Positions 52,508 to 61,139 of a stretch of DNA of 64,000 bases are shown in pieces. How positions within the stretch are numbered: position 1 is the stretch's first letter; each line of letters begins with the position of its first letter. Origin of the DNA: Allobogoriella deserti (GTDB taxonomy: Bacteria; Actinomycetota; Actinomycetes; Actinomycetales; Actinomycetaceae); assembly GCF_042680605.1 (NCBI RefSeq), contig NZ_JBHUEE010000002.1:186001-250000 (forward strand), written 5' to 3'. The notes beneath the pieces are model-generated. The model was given only the letters and a program-made list of their open reading frames with translations, was not told the origin of the DNA and did not search any database. The translations under genes were made by a program, and so were the position numbers.

Positions 52508-53826
52508 GCCTTGCCGCGTCCGGGGCGCTTCCCACCGGAGTCCGCTGGCTGCTCCGAGGTGTCCGCGCCGTCGACGGCGGGGGCCTGGGTCTCCACCGCG
52601 ACGACGTCCTCGCGGGCGTAGGCCTGTGGTGGCCCGCCGGACCGCCCGGGTCGGTCGGCCAGGTGCGGGTACTTGTCCCGTCCGTAGAGGTAGAGCATCA
52701 CGGTGTTGACCGTCGCGACGACGGGGACCGCGAACAGCGCGCCGAGCAGGCCGGCGATGCCCGTTCCCGCCGTCACGGCGAGGACGATCGCCAGCGGGTG
52801 CAGTGCCAGCGCGTTGCCCTGCAGCCAGGGCTGGAGCACGTTGCCCTCGAGCTGCTGCACGAGGATCACGATGCCGAGCATGATCAGACCGGTGACCAGG
52901 CCTTGGTCCACCACCGCCACCGCGACGGCGACGATGCCGGAGACGACCGCACCGATGATGGGGATGAACGAGAACAGGAAGACGAGGATCGCGATCGGCA
53001 GAACCAACGGCACACCCAGGATGGCCGCACCCACGCCGATGCCGACGGCGTCGACGAAGGCGACGAGGATCTGGGTGCGCGTGTAGCCGCCCAGGGTCGT
53101 CCAGCCACGGATGCCGGCCTCGTTGATCCGGTCCCGGGCGGGTTCCGGCGCCAGGCGGACGAACCAGTGCCAGATCTTCCGGCCGTCCTTGAGGAAGAAG
53201 AACAGGCAGAAGACCATGAGGATGGCACCGGTGGCCACGGACGCCGCCGAGCTGGTCGCCCCGAGGACGCCACTGACGAGCGCGTCCGAGTTCGCGCTGA
53301 TCTGCTGATTCGCCTGAGAGATCCAGTCCTGGATCTGTTGCTGGTCGACTCCGTACGGGCCGGTGGCGAGCCAGTCGAGCACGCTGTCGACGGCTTCGCG
53401 CACGCGATCGGCCAGGGCCCCGAAGCCTTCGATGATCGAGCGTCCGGCGAGCACCAGCAGCGTCGAGACCAGTCCGGCGAGCAGGACGATCGAGATCGCA
53501 GCCGCCAGCGCGCGGGGGAATCGCAGCACGCGCCGCATCCATCCGGCGACCGGTTCGAGCAGCACGGCGACGAGCAGGGCGATGAGCACCGCGGAGACGA
53601 TGGTCTGGAAGGTGATGACCAGGTACACCACGAGGGCTAGGGCCGCCGCGACGACGAGCATGCGCCAGGACCATCCGGCGGCGACGATCAACGTCCGCGG
53701 CACACCGTTGATGAGGTTCCGGTCCGTCGTCGTCCCGGGAATCGGGCGCTCGATCTCGGTTCGAGGCTCGGCGGGTGGGCGATTGCGGTCACGGCGACCG
53801 CGACGCTTCCTGCTTGTCTCGGACAT
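52504..53826 (-). CDS. AI-2E family transporter
   Basis: The 440-aa product has a disordered Arg-rich N-terminus, then about eight helices matching the AI-2E/YdbI permease family: TLIVAAGWSWRMLVVAA, LLVAVLLEPVAGWMRR, the helical cytoplasmic part and IPIIGAVVSGIVAVAVAVVDQ, with GNVLQPWLQGNALALHPLAI as the best-conserved stretch. Members export small metabolites or ions; the substrate is not known. Its stop overlaps the ilvA start. Confidence 0.87.
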   Translation of the reverse strand: MSETSRKRRGRRDRNRPPAEPRTEIERPIPGTTTDRNLINGVPRTLIVAAGWSWRMLVVAAALALVVYLVITFQTIVSAVLIALLVAVLLEPVAGWMRRVLRFPRALAAAISIVLLAGLVSTLLVLAGRSIIEGFGALADRVREAVDSVLDWLATGPYGVDQQQIQDWISQANQQISANSDALVSGVLGATSSAASVATGAILMVFCLFFFLKDGRKIWHWFVRLAPEPARDRINEAGIRGWTTLGGYTRTQILVAFVDAVGIGVGAAILGVPLVLPIAILVFLFSFIPIIGAVVSGIVAVAVAVVDQGLVTGLIMLGIVILVQQLEGNVLQPWLQGNALALHPLAIVLAVTAGTGIAGLLGALFAVPVVATVNTVMLYLYGRDKYPHLADRPGRSGGPPQAYAREDVVAVETQAPAVDGADTSEQPADSGGKRPGRGKA

Positions 53827-54029
53827 CTCCCCCGCAACCTTTGGCGATCCTCAACGAAATCCACCGTGGCGGACCGGCGCCACCCGCCCAGGGTACGGCT
53901 ACCTGCGATGATTGCCAGGCGACGGGCCGCGCGAGCGCCGAGCCGGAACAGCTGCTCCGGCCACAGCGTTGCACCCGGGAGAGACGAGGCGCGGCATCGC
54001 GGCTCACGTGCCGCGCGAAGGAGGGACCG

Positions 54030-54737
54030 ATGTTCGGACTGGGACCGAAGACGACGATGGTCACGCGCGAGGACGCACTGCCGGGACGGGAGACCAGCGC
54101 CTTCCCGGTGCCACGGACGCACGAGGTCCTCGGCACGCCGCTGCAAGGCCCCTGGCCGGAGGGATCGCAGGTCCTGTACGTGGCCATGGGCTGCTTCTGG
54201 GGTGCCGAGCGCATCTTCTGGCGGCAGGAGGGTGTCATCTCGACGGCGGCCGGCTACCTCGGCGGGTACACCCCGTTCCCCACCTACGAGGAGGTCTGCA
54301 CCGGCCTCACGGGCCACACGGAAGGCGTGCAGGTGGTCTACGACCCCGCGGTGACCTCACCGGAGCTGCTGCTGAAGGCGTTCTGGGAGAACCACGACCC
54401 GACGACGCCGAACCGGCAGGGCAACGACATCGGCACGCAGTACCGCTCCGGCGTCTACTGGACGACCGCGGAACAGGAGGAGGCCGCAAGCGCCACCCGG
54501 GACGCCTTCCAGGAGGTCCTCACCGAGCACGGGCACGGCACGATCTCGACCGAGCTGCTCCCGTTCCCGGGCGAGTTCTACTACGCCGAGGACTACCACC
54601 AGCAGTACCTGCACAAGAACCCTGGCGGCTACTGCAACCACGGACCCAACGGCATGACCTGCCCTGTGGGGCTGCTGCGTCAGGACCAGGTGCCCGCGCA
54701 GACGTCGGTGGAGGCACCGGCCGGCCGCGAGAACTGA
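54030..54737 (+). CDS. msrA: Peptide-methionine (S)-S-oxide reductase MsrA
   Basis: MsrA repairs methionine sulfoxide; 235 aa, longer than the minimal form by an N-terminal segment of about 45 residues. The catalytic cysteine is C55 in GCFWGAER. The motif GYLGGYTPFPTYEEVCTGLTGHTEGVQV and the later EFYYAEDYHQQYLHKNPGGYC complete the family, with a resolving cysteine near GYCNHG. The start at ATG 54030 has GGAGGGA a few bases upstream. Confidence 0.94.
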   Translation: MFGLGPKTTMVTREDALPGRETSAFPVPRTHEVLGTPLQGPWPEGSQVLYVAMGCFWGAERIFWRQEGVISTAAGYLGGYTPFPTYEEVCTGLTGHTEGVQVVYDPAVTSPELLLKAFWENHDPTTPNRQGNDIGTQYRSGVYWTTAEQEEAASATRDAFQEVLTEHGHGTISTELLPFPGEFYYAEDYHQQYLHKNPGGYCNHGPNGMTCPVGLLRQDQVPAQTSVEAPAGREN

Positions 54738-54757
54738 GCCGGCCGCTGCGCGCGGAG

Positions 54758-55513
54758 TCAGGTTCGGCGGCTGGCCAGCTGCCACAGGTGGGTGTAGACC
54801 TGCGCCGCCTCGTGCCGCGGGGCGAACGTGGCCACCGGTGCGCGCTCGTCGCCCATTCGTTCGACCACCACGGTCGCCGGGACGATGACCTCGACGATCT
54901 CCGCCTCCTGGGCCGGCAGCTCCTCCACCGCCCGGCGGTGGGTGGCCTTGCGGCGGTCGACCATCGACAGGAACGCGAACACCGGCGCCGGTTTGGCCGA
55001 GTCCGCGACGAGTTCGCGGACCTGGTCCAGGGAGCGCAGGGACAACGCCGCCGGTGGCAGCGGGGTGACGACGACGTCGGCGGCCCGGACGGCGTTCTCG
55101 GCGACGAGTGAGGCCCCGGGCGGGCAGTCCAGAATGACGGTGTCGTACGTGCCGGCGGCGTCCTTGAGGACCTTCTCCACCCGGCGCCGCGAGCCTTTGG
55201 CGGCGTCGAGGCTGAGTTCGAGCTCGCGGTAGGAATCGTCCGCAGGGAGCACGTCGAACCGGTGCGCCGCCACGGCACCGTTGCCGAACGAGGCACGGCG
55301 GACCACGTCGGAGATGGTCGTCCGGCCGCGGACGAGCTTGGCGACGCCGCCCTTCAACTTGGGCTTGACGCCGGTCAGGTACGTGGCGGCGCCCTGCGCG
55401 TCGAGGTCCCAGAGGAGAACGTCGCCGGATCTGGCCGCTTCCCACGCCAGGTTGACCGCTGCTGAGGTCTTCCCGGCCCCGCCCTTGGTGGAGTACACCG
55501 CCACGATCTTCAT
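54758..55513 (-). CDS. ParA family ATPase (orphan)
   Basis: The 251-aa MinD/ParA-type ATPase has the deviant Walker A STKGGAGKTS near residue 9, the DLDAQGAATY strand, and the Walker B-like DTVILDCPPGASL. No parB gene accompanies it, so it is probably not the chromosome partitioner; orphan ParA proteins often position other cargo. The start is ATG at 55513. It is convergent with msrA and divergent from the FKBP gene. Confidence 0.87.
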   Translation of the reverse strand: MKIVAVYSTKGGAGKTSAAVNLAWEAARSGDVLLWDLDAQGAATYLTGVKPKLKGGVAKLVRGRTTISDVVRRASFGNGAVAAHRFDVLPADDSYRELELSLDAAKGSRRRVEKVLKDAAGTYDTVILDCPPGASLVAENAVRAADVVVTPLPPAALSLRSLDQVRELVADSAKPAPVFAFLSMVDRRKATHRRAVEELPAQEAEIVEVIVPATVVVERMGDERAPVATFAPRHEAAQVYTHLWQLASRRT

Positions 55514-55629
55514 ACCGCACACCCTACGGATCAGCGCCCGTCGCGAAAGCCCCGCTCGCGTCGCAACCGGACGACCGACGTAGGGTGGGGCGGCGCCCGG
55601 CGCCGGCCGGGCACGATCGAGAGGACCCC

Positions 55630-56034
55630 ATGATCCCCAAGCTTCCGACCGCGACCGGTAGCTTCGGTGAGAAGCCGGAGCTGACCTTCCCCGACGCCGA
55701 CGCGCCCGAGGGCCTGCAGGTCCAGGTGCTCGAGCAGGGCTCGGGCGAGACCGTCAACCCCGGTGACACCGTCGTCGTGAACTACCTCGGGCAGACCTGG
55801 GGCGGGCGAGTGTTCGACAACTCCTACGACCGCGGGGACACCCTGAACTTCCCGGTCGGGATGGGCGCCGTCATCGGCGGCTTCGACGACGGCCTTACCG
55901 GCCAGCAGATCGGTTCACGGATCCTGCTGTCCGTCCCGCCCGAGCACGGCTACGGCCCGCGTGGCGTGCCGCAGGCCGGGATCTCCGGCACCGACACCCT
56001 CGTCTTCGTTGTCGACATCGTCGGGGTGCAGTGA
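55630..56034 (+). CDS. FKBP-type peptidyl-prolyl cis-trans isomerase
   Basis: The 134-aa protein is a single cytoplasmic FKBP domain. Key stretches are VNPGDTVVVNYLGQTWGGRVFDNSYDRG, FPVGMGAVIGGFDDGL, and RILLSVPPEHGYGPRG, all typical of active FKBP isomerases. A short N-terminal extension (PKLPTATGSFGEKPELTFPD) is usual for the actinobacterial form. Terminator hairpin 42 bases after the stop. Confidence 0.93.
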   Translation: MIPKLPTATGSFGEKPELTFPDADAPEGLQVQVLEQGSGETVNPGDTVVVNYLGQTWGGRVFDNSYDRGDTLNFPVGMGAVIGGFDDGLTGQQIGSRILLSVPPEHGYGPRGVPQAGISGTDTLVFVVDIVGVQ

Positions 56035-56076
56035 CGGCGCACCCCGAGTAGAGCGTTGCTCACCGGAGGACAACAT

Positions 56077-56110
56077 GACGACGGCGGCCACCGAGGTGGC
56101 CGCCGTCGTC
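56077..56110. terminator. Hairpin terminator between the FKBP and Bax-inhibitor genes
   Basis: Arms of 15 bases, GACGACGGCGGCCAC and its exact reverse complement, enclose a 4-base loop. It lies between the convergent FKBP and BI-1-family genes and probably serves both. Confidence 0.85.
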
Positions 56111-56129
56111 AGGTCGTGGTCGGATCCTG

Positions 56130-57062
56130 TCAGTCGCTGCCACGCAGGATGGCGAGCAGGCGCAGGAACTCGATGTACAGCCACACCAGGGTGACGGCGA
56201 GCCCGAACGCCGCCGACCAGGCGTAGCGGGCGGGTGCCCCGCCCTCGACACCGCGCTTGATCGAGTCGAAGTCCATGATCAGCATGAGCGCGGCGAGGCC
56301 GACGGCGAAGACACCGAGGAGCACGCCGAGTGGGATGCCCATGATCTCTACCCCGGTGCGCAGGCCCCACGGGTCGGTCGAGACACCGGTAATCATCAGC
56401 ACGAGGTTGACCAGCGAGAACAACGCGTAGCCGACGACGGCGATGAGCACCCAGCGAGTGAACTTCGGGGTGACGCGCACGGCCCCGGACTTGAAGAGGA
56501 ACAACGAGACGGCGAAGACCGACATGGTGCCGATCACGGCCTGCAGCACGATGCCCTCGTACGCCGTGTTGAACACGGCAGAGATGCCGCCGAGGAACAG
56601 GCCCTCGGCCGCCGCGTAGCCCATGATCAGTGCCGGGGACGGCTCACGCTTGAAGGCGTTGACCAGACCAAGCACGAGGCCGACGATCAGTCCGCCGAAG
56701 GTCAGCACCATGTTGGCACCGAAGAGGAACCAGTTCGCGGCGGCGGCGAGGACGATGACGCCGAGGACCATGCCGGTCTTCATGATGACGTCGTCGTAGG
56801 TCATGCGGCCGGTATCGGCGGGGGCGGCCGGCGGCGCCTGGTACGCGCGCTCGAGGTCCTCGACCGAGGCGCCCTGGCCGTAGCCCTGCTGGGGCTGGGC
56901 GTACGGCTGCTGTGTGGCGTACTGGCCGCCGTAGGGCTGCTGCGGCGACGCGGTCTGTGTGCCCTGTCCGGGCGTGTAACCCGGGTAGGCGGGGTAGCCG
57001 TTGGGCGTCCGACCGGCCTTCTCGCCGAAGATCGGACTTCTCTCGAACACGGGGTTGCTCAC
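56130..57062 (-). CDS. Bax inhibitor-1/YccA family membrane protein
   Basis: The 310-aa product has an N-terminal disordered part of about 80 residues rich in Tyr, Pro, Gln and Gly (TASPQQPYGGQYATQQPYAQ), then seven helices of the YccA-like family (MTYDDVIMKTGMVLGVIVLAAA; GYAAAEGLFLGGISAVF; YIEFLRLLAIL at the end). AGGAGG lies 6 bases before the GTG start. Members are calcium-leak or stress-response membrane proteins; the role in actinobacteria is unclear. Confidence 0.88.
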   Translation of the reverse strand: MSNPVFERSPIFGEKAGRTPNGYPAYPGYTPGQGTQTASPQQPYGGQYATQQPYAQPQQGYGQGASVEDLERAYQAPPAAPADTGRMTYDDVIMKTGMVLGVIVLAAAANWFLFGANMVLTFGGLIVGLVLGLVNAFKREPSPALIMGYAAAEGLFLGGISAVFNTAYEGIVLQAVIGTMSVFAVSLFLFKSGAVRVTPKFTRWVLIAVVGYALFSLVNLVLMITGVSTDPWGLRTGVEIMGIPLGVLLGVFAVGLAALMLIMDFDSIKRGVEGGAPARYAWSAAFGLAVTLVWLYIEFLRLLAILRGSD

Positions 57063-57353
57063 TGTGCCTCCTGGTCGCGGCGACCGGATCCTGCGGACCC
57101 GGGGAAGTCGCTGGCCTGTCCCTCCATGGTACGGGTCCGCACCCACCGGCGCCGGTGGTTGCTGCTACCCCGCTCAACGCCGCACGATCGTCCGGTGTTC
57201 CCACCCCACCGTCCGGTCGGGACCGGCCTCCTCCTTTCGGCGGAGGAACGGGCCACAGATCATCCCGACGGACGATCCGCGCCGGCCCTGCCGGGCCTAC
57301 GGTAGTGCTGCAGGTTCCGCCTGAACCCCGCACCCCGAACACGGAGTCCGCCA

Positions 57354-58280
57354 ATGATCGAGGCGCACGACCTCACCAAGCGCTACGGCCCCAAGACGGC
57401 CGTCGACAGCATCAGCTTCACGGTCGAACCCGGCACGGTCACCGGCTTCCTGGGGCCGAACGGCGCCGGCAAGTCGACGACCATGCGCATGATCGTCGGC
57501 CTCGACCGGCCGACGTCCGGCACCGTCACCGTCAACGGCAAGCCCTACGCGCAGCACCACTCGCCGCTCGGCGAGGTCGGCGCGCTGCTCGAGGCCAAGG
57601 CCGCGCACAAGGGCCGCACCGCCCGCTCGCACCTGCGCTCCCTCGCCGCCACCCACGGCATCCCGACGAAGCGGGTGGATGAGGTCATCGAGATGACCGG
57701 CCTGAAGGATGTGGCCAAGAAGCGGGTCGGCGGCTTCTCCCTCGGGATGGGCCAGCGGCTCGGCATCGCCTCCGCCATGCTCGGCGACCCCAAGACACTC
57801 ATCCTCGACGAGCCGGTCAACGGCCTCGATCCCGAGGGCGTGCAGTGGGTCCGCCAGCTCGTGAAGTACCTGGCGAGCGAGGGCCGGACCGTCTTCCTCT
57901 CCTCCCACCTGATGAGCGAGATGTCGCTCACCGCGGACAGGCTCCTGGTCATCGGGCGCGGGCGCATCATCACCGCCGGGCCGGTTCAGGAGGTCATCGA
58001 GTCCGTCTCCCAGGCCACCGTGCGCGTCCGGTCCCCGCAGCTGACCGAGTTGACGGCGCAGCTCGAGCACGGCGGCGCCTCCGTCACGCTCGCCGAGGAC
58101 GGCTCGGCCCTCGTGGCGGGCATGCCACCTGAGCAGGTCGGCGAGACCGCCGCGGCTCACGGGCTCGTGCTGCACGAACTCTCCTCCCAGCGCGCCAGCC
58201 TGGAGGAGGCCTACATGACGCTGACTCAGGACGAGGTCGAGTACCGGTCCGAGACGACTCTCCAGGAGGCTCACTCATGA
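57354..58280 (+). CDS. ABC-2 type exporter ATP-binding protein
   Basis: The 308-aa ATPase has Walker A GPNGAGKST near residue 34, signature FSLGMGQRLGIASAML, Walker B LILDEPVNGLDPEG, and the H loop in LSSHLMSEM. It is of the DRA/drug-export type (NatA-like), with a C-terminal domain of about 80 residues. GGAG lies 7 bases before the ATG. It overlaps the permease gene by 4 bases. The substrate is unknown; such pairs often export antibiotics or lipids. Confidence 0.9.
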   Translation: MIEAHDLTKRYGPKTAVDSISFTVEPGTVTGFLGPNGAGKSTTMRMIVGLDRPTSGTVTVNGKPYAQHHSPLGEVGALLEAKAAHKGRTARSHLRSLAATHGIPTKRVDEVIEMTGLKDVAKKRVGGFSLGMGQRLGIASAMLGDPKTLILDEPVNGLDPEGVQWVRQLVKYLASEGRTVFLSSHLMSEMSLTADRLLVIGRGRIITAGPVQEVIESVSQATVRVRSPQLTELTAQLEHGGASVTLAEDGSALVAGMPPEQVGETAAAHGLVLHELSSQRASLEEAYMTLTQDEVEYRSETTLQEAHS

Positions 58281-59146
58281 CCGCGGCTACCGCCACCGAC
58301 GCCCCGAGCGGGCGTCACGCCCCGGCCGTGCACGCACGGCTGAGTTTCTTCGGCGTGCTCAAGGCGGAGTGGATCAAGCTGCTCTCGCTGCGATCGACCT
58401 GGTGGACGTTGGCCATCACCGTCGTCGTGATGGTCCTGTTCGGCCTGCTCCAGGCGTCCTCGATCCAATTCATGATGGAGGACGAGCAGCTCGCCGCCAT
58501 TGCCTCGAACATGCATGGCGCCGAGGTCGCCACCTCCGGGTACTTCTTCGCCGTCGTCACCGTCGCGGTGCTCGGTGCGCTGATGTTCACCGGTGAGTAC
58601 TCGACGGGCATGATCCGCTCCACGTTGGCCGCCGTTCCCACCCGGCTCCCGGTGATGGCCGCGAAGGCCATCGCGATCGTCGTCGTCTCGGTCCTCACCA
58701 GCGCTGTCGGCATCGCCGGGGCGCACGTGGCGACCATCCCGATGCTCAACGAGTACGACCTCGTACCGGCGCTGGACGACGAGACCACCTGGCAGATCTA
58801 CGGCGGAACGGCGTTCTTCTTCGTCGCCGTGGCCCTGTTCGCGCTCGGCCTGGGCGCCCTGCTGCGCAGCACCGCCGGCGCCATCACCGCTGTGCTCGGC
58901 ATCATGATCCTGCTACCGATGGTTCTCAGCTTCTTCAATCAGGACTGGGTCCAGGACATCGCCGCCTTCCTGCCGCTCAACGCCGCGGGCGCCTTCCTCT
59001 CCCCCTCCGGCGCCGCGGACGCCGGCACGGCGGCCATGGACGCCGGGATCGACCTCACCGCCTGGGAGGGAGTGGGCGTCGTCGGGGCGTGGACCGTCCT
59101 GTCGCTGATTCTCGGGTCGATCGTGCTCCGGCGCCGCGACGCCTGA
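58277..59146 (+). CDS. ABC-2 type exporter permease
   Basis: The 289-aa permease has six hydrophobic helices and the opening pattern SFFGVLKAEWIKLLSLRSTWW seen in ABC-2 membrane proteins of this group. The start overlaps the ATPase stop (ATGA). A long terminator hairpin follows 59 bases downstream. Confidence 0.88.
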   Translation: MTAATATDAPSGRHAPAVHARLSFFGVLKAEWIKLLSLRSTWWTLAITVVVMVLFGLLQASSIQFMMEDEQLAAIASNMHGAEVATSGYFFAVVTVAVLGALMFTGEYSTGMIRSTLAAVPTRLPVMAAKAIAIVVVSVLTSAVGIAGAHVATIPMLNEYDLVPALDDETTWQIYGGTAFFFVAVALFALGLGALLRSTAGAITAVLGIMILLPMVLSFFNQDWVQDIAAFLPLNAAGAFLSPSGAADAGTAAMDAGIDLTAWEGVGVVGAWTVLSLILGSIVLRRRDA

Positions 59147-59204
59147 GTCCGGTCGACCGGGCCTCCGGCTCAGGCGTCCCCATCCGGGTTCAAGAACCCC
59201 ACAA

Positions 59205-59256
59205 CGACGAATCGTCCGCCTCCCGGCCGTTCCGGCAGGAGGCGGACGATTCGTCG
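59205..59256. terminator. Bidirectional hairpin terminator after the ABC-2 operon
   Basis: Two 19-base arms, starting CGACGAATCGTCCGCCTCC, are perfect reverse complements separated by 14 bases. It lies between the convergent permease and NDH-2 genes. Confidence 0.85.
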
Positions 59257-59272
59257 TCGCCCGGGGCGGGCG

Positions 59273-60802
59273 CTACTTCTTGGCGCCGGAGGAGCGGGTC
59301 GCCGCCGCGGCGTCGGACCGCTCGGTGGGCTTGTTCTCGCCCTTGCGCTGGCCGGTGGCCTGCTCCCACGCCGCACGCGGCTCGTGCAGGGCGCCGAGGG
59401 GGACGAGCTCACGACGGAAGAACAGCGCGGCCGTCCAGTCGGCGAGGATCCGGACCCGGCGTTCCAGCGAGGGCATCGCCATCACGTGATACGTGCGGTG
59501 CATGAACCAGGCGAGCGGACCGCGGAACTTGCGCCCCATGATCTGCGCGACGCCCTTGTACAGGCCGAGCGAGGCGACCGTGCCGATGTTCTCGTGCACG
59601 TAGTCGGTGGGCTGCTCGCCGGTGAGGACCTTGACGAGGTTCTCCCCCAGGTGCTTGCCCTGGCGCACAGCGTGCTGCGCGGTCGGGGCGCAGGTGCCGT
59701 CCGGCGTCTTGGGCCCGGTCGAGAGGTCGGGCACCGCCGCGCAGTCGCCGGCGGCCCACGCGTTCTCGACGACGTTCCCGTCCTCGTCCACCACCTGGAG
59801 CTTGGCGTTGGTGCGGACCCGGCCGCGCTCCTCGAGGGGCAGATCGGTGTTGCCGAGGACGGGGTTGGCCTTCACGCCCGCGGTCCACACCACCGTGTCC
59901 GCCTCGAAGGTCTCGCCGGACGACAGCTCGATGTGCCCGTCCACGCAGGAGTTGAGGAAGGTGTTGAGGTTGATCTCGACGCCACGGTCGCGCAGCTGCT
60001 CGAGCGCGTAGCCGCCCAGCTCCTCGCCGAGTTCGGGCAGGATCCGCCCGGCACCTTCGACGACGACGAACCGCAGGTCCTCCCGGTCGATCGAGTCGTA
60101 CTGCTCGGTGGCGGCGCGGGCCATGTCCTCGACCTCGCCGAGCGCCTCGATGCCGGCGAACCCGCCACCGACGAAGACGAAGGTCAGCATCCGGCGCCGC
60201 TTCTCCGGGTCCCACGTGGAGGCGGCCTCGGCGAGCTTGCCGAGCACCTGGTTACGCAGCGCCGTGGCCTCTTCGATGTGCTTGAAGCCGATGGCGTTCT
60301 CCGCCAGGCCCGGGATGGGCAAGGTGCGGGCGACCGATCCGAGTCCGACGACGAGGTGGTCGTAGGTGACTTCGTACGGGTCATCGCCGTTGCCGGGGTC
60401 GATGACCGCCTTGCGCTCGGCGTGCCGCACCCCGGTGATCGAACCGGTCAGCACCGTGGTTCCGGTCAGCTCGCGGCGCAGGGACGTCACCACGTGGCGG
60501 GGCTCGATGGAGCCGGCCGCCGCCTCGGGCAGGAACGGCTGGTACGTCATGTAGGGGTGCGGATCGACGACGGCGATCTCGACGTCCTGCCGTCCGACGT
60601 GCTTGCGCAGGGTCAGGGCGGTGTAGAGCCCGATGTAGCCGGCGCCGGCGACGAGGATGCGCGGCGTGCGCCCCTCGACGGACAGAACCGGGCGGACGCT
60701 CTCCTCGCGGCCGGCCTGCACGGCCTTCGCGGTCAGAGCACCCGCTCCAGCGAGAGCGGCCGATAGGGCAAGGGCACGCGCTGTGGAAGCCATGGCGCCC
60801 AT
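59273..60802 (-). CDS. NAD(P)/FAD-dependent oxidoreductase, type II NADH dehydrogenase-like
   Basis: The 509-aa flavoprotein resembles Ndh-2, which transfers electrons from NADH to menaquinone without pumping protons. FAD motif: RILVAGAGYIGLYTALTLRK at about residue 50; NADH motif: LTFVFVGGGFAGIEALGEVEDM near residue 200; AAGDCAAVPDL near residue 360 for the second FAD contact. The N-terminus has a hydrophobic stretch (ARALALSAALAGAGALTAKA), suggesting a membrane or signal anchor unusual for Ndh-2. ATG 60802 is used; ATG 60793 is the alternative. Confidence 0.83.
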   Translation of the reverse strand: MGAMASTARALALSAALAGAGALTAKAVQAGREESVRPVLSVEGRTPRILVAGAGYIGLYTALTLRKHVGRQDVEIAVVDPHPYMTYQPFLPEAAAGSIEPRHVVTSLRRELTGTTVLTGSITGVRHAERKAVIDPGNGDDPYEVTYDHLVVGLGSVARTLPIPGLAENAIGFKHIEEATALRNQVLGKLAEAASTWDPEKRRRMLTFVFVGGGFAGIEALGEVEDMARAATEQYDSIDREDLRFVVVEGAGRILPELGEELGGYALEQLRDRGVEINLNTFLNSCVDGHIELSSGETFEADTVVWTAGVKANPVLGNTDLPLEERGRVRTNAKLQVVDEDGNVVENAWAAGDCAAVPDLSTGPKTPDGTCAPTAQHAVRQGKHLGENLVKVLTGEQPTDYVHENIGTVASLGLYKGVAQIMGRKFRGPLAWFMHRTYHVMAMPSLERRVRILADWTAALFFRRELVPLGALHEPRAAWEQATGQRKGENKPTERSDAAAATRSSGAKK

Positions 60803-60915
60803 CGTAGGAGCCTTTGCCCCGGGACGAACGTCAGGAACCGGCCTTTGGTGCCGTGACAACCGCCACGATGCCGGGCGCTTACCCGACGGCAGCGCAACCG
60901 CAGGTGACCGCTCGG

Positions 60916-60989
60916 TGCCCCCAACGGGATTCGAACCCGTACTGGGCCGGGTTTAAGCCGGCTGCCTCTGCCAGTTGGGCTATGGGGGC
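60916..60989 (-). tRNA. tRNA with UAA anticodon and short variable loop
   Basis: A complete cloverleaf can be drawn on the minus strand: a 7-bp acceptor stem (GCCCCCA with TGGGGGC, discriminator A), D arm with GG in the loop, a 5-bp anticodon stem (GCCGG with CCGGC) around CTTAAAC, a 5-base variable loop and a 5-bp T arm with loop TTCGAAT. The anticodon is UAA, which reads the leucine codon UUA. Leucine tRNAs normally have a long variable arm, absent here. No CCA is encoded (bases after the discriminator are CCG). It lies 113 bases upstream of the NDH-2 gene. Confidence 0.85.
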
Positions 60990-61139
60990 CGCCGGACCAT
61001 CCTGCCGCACCGGCCGGCGCCGGCAGACGTGAAGGCGGATTGGAGACGACGTTCGCCTCGGTCCTATTCTGGCCGGGCTCGACCGGACGTGGAATCCCGC
61101 GCCGGCCAGCCAGCCGGGACGAGGGACGATCGGGGCAGG

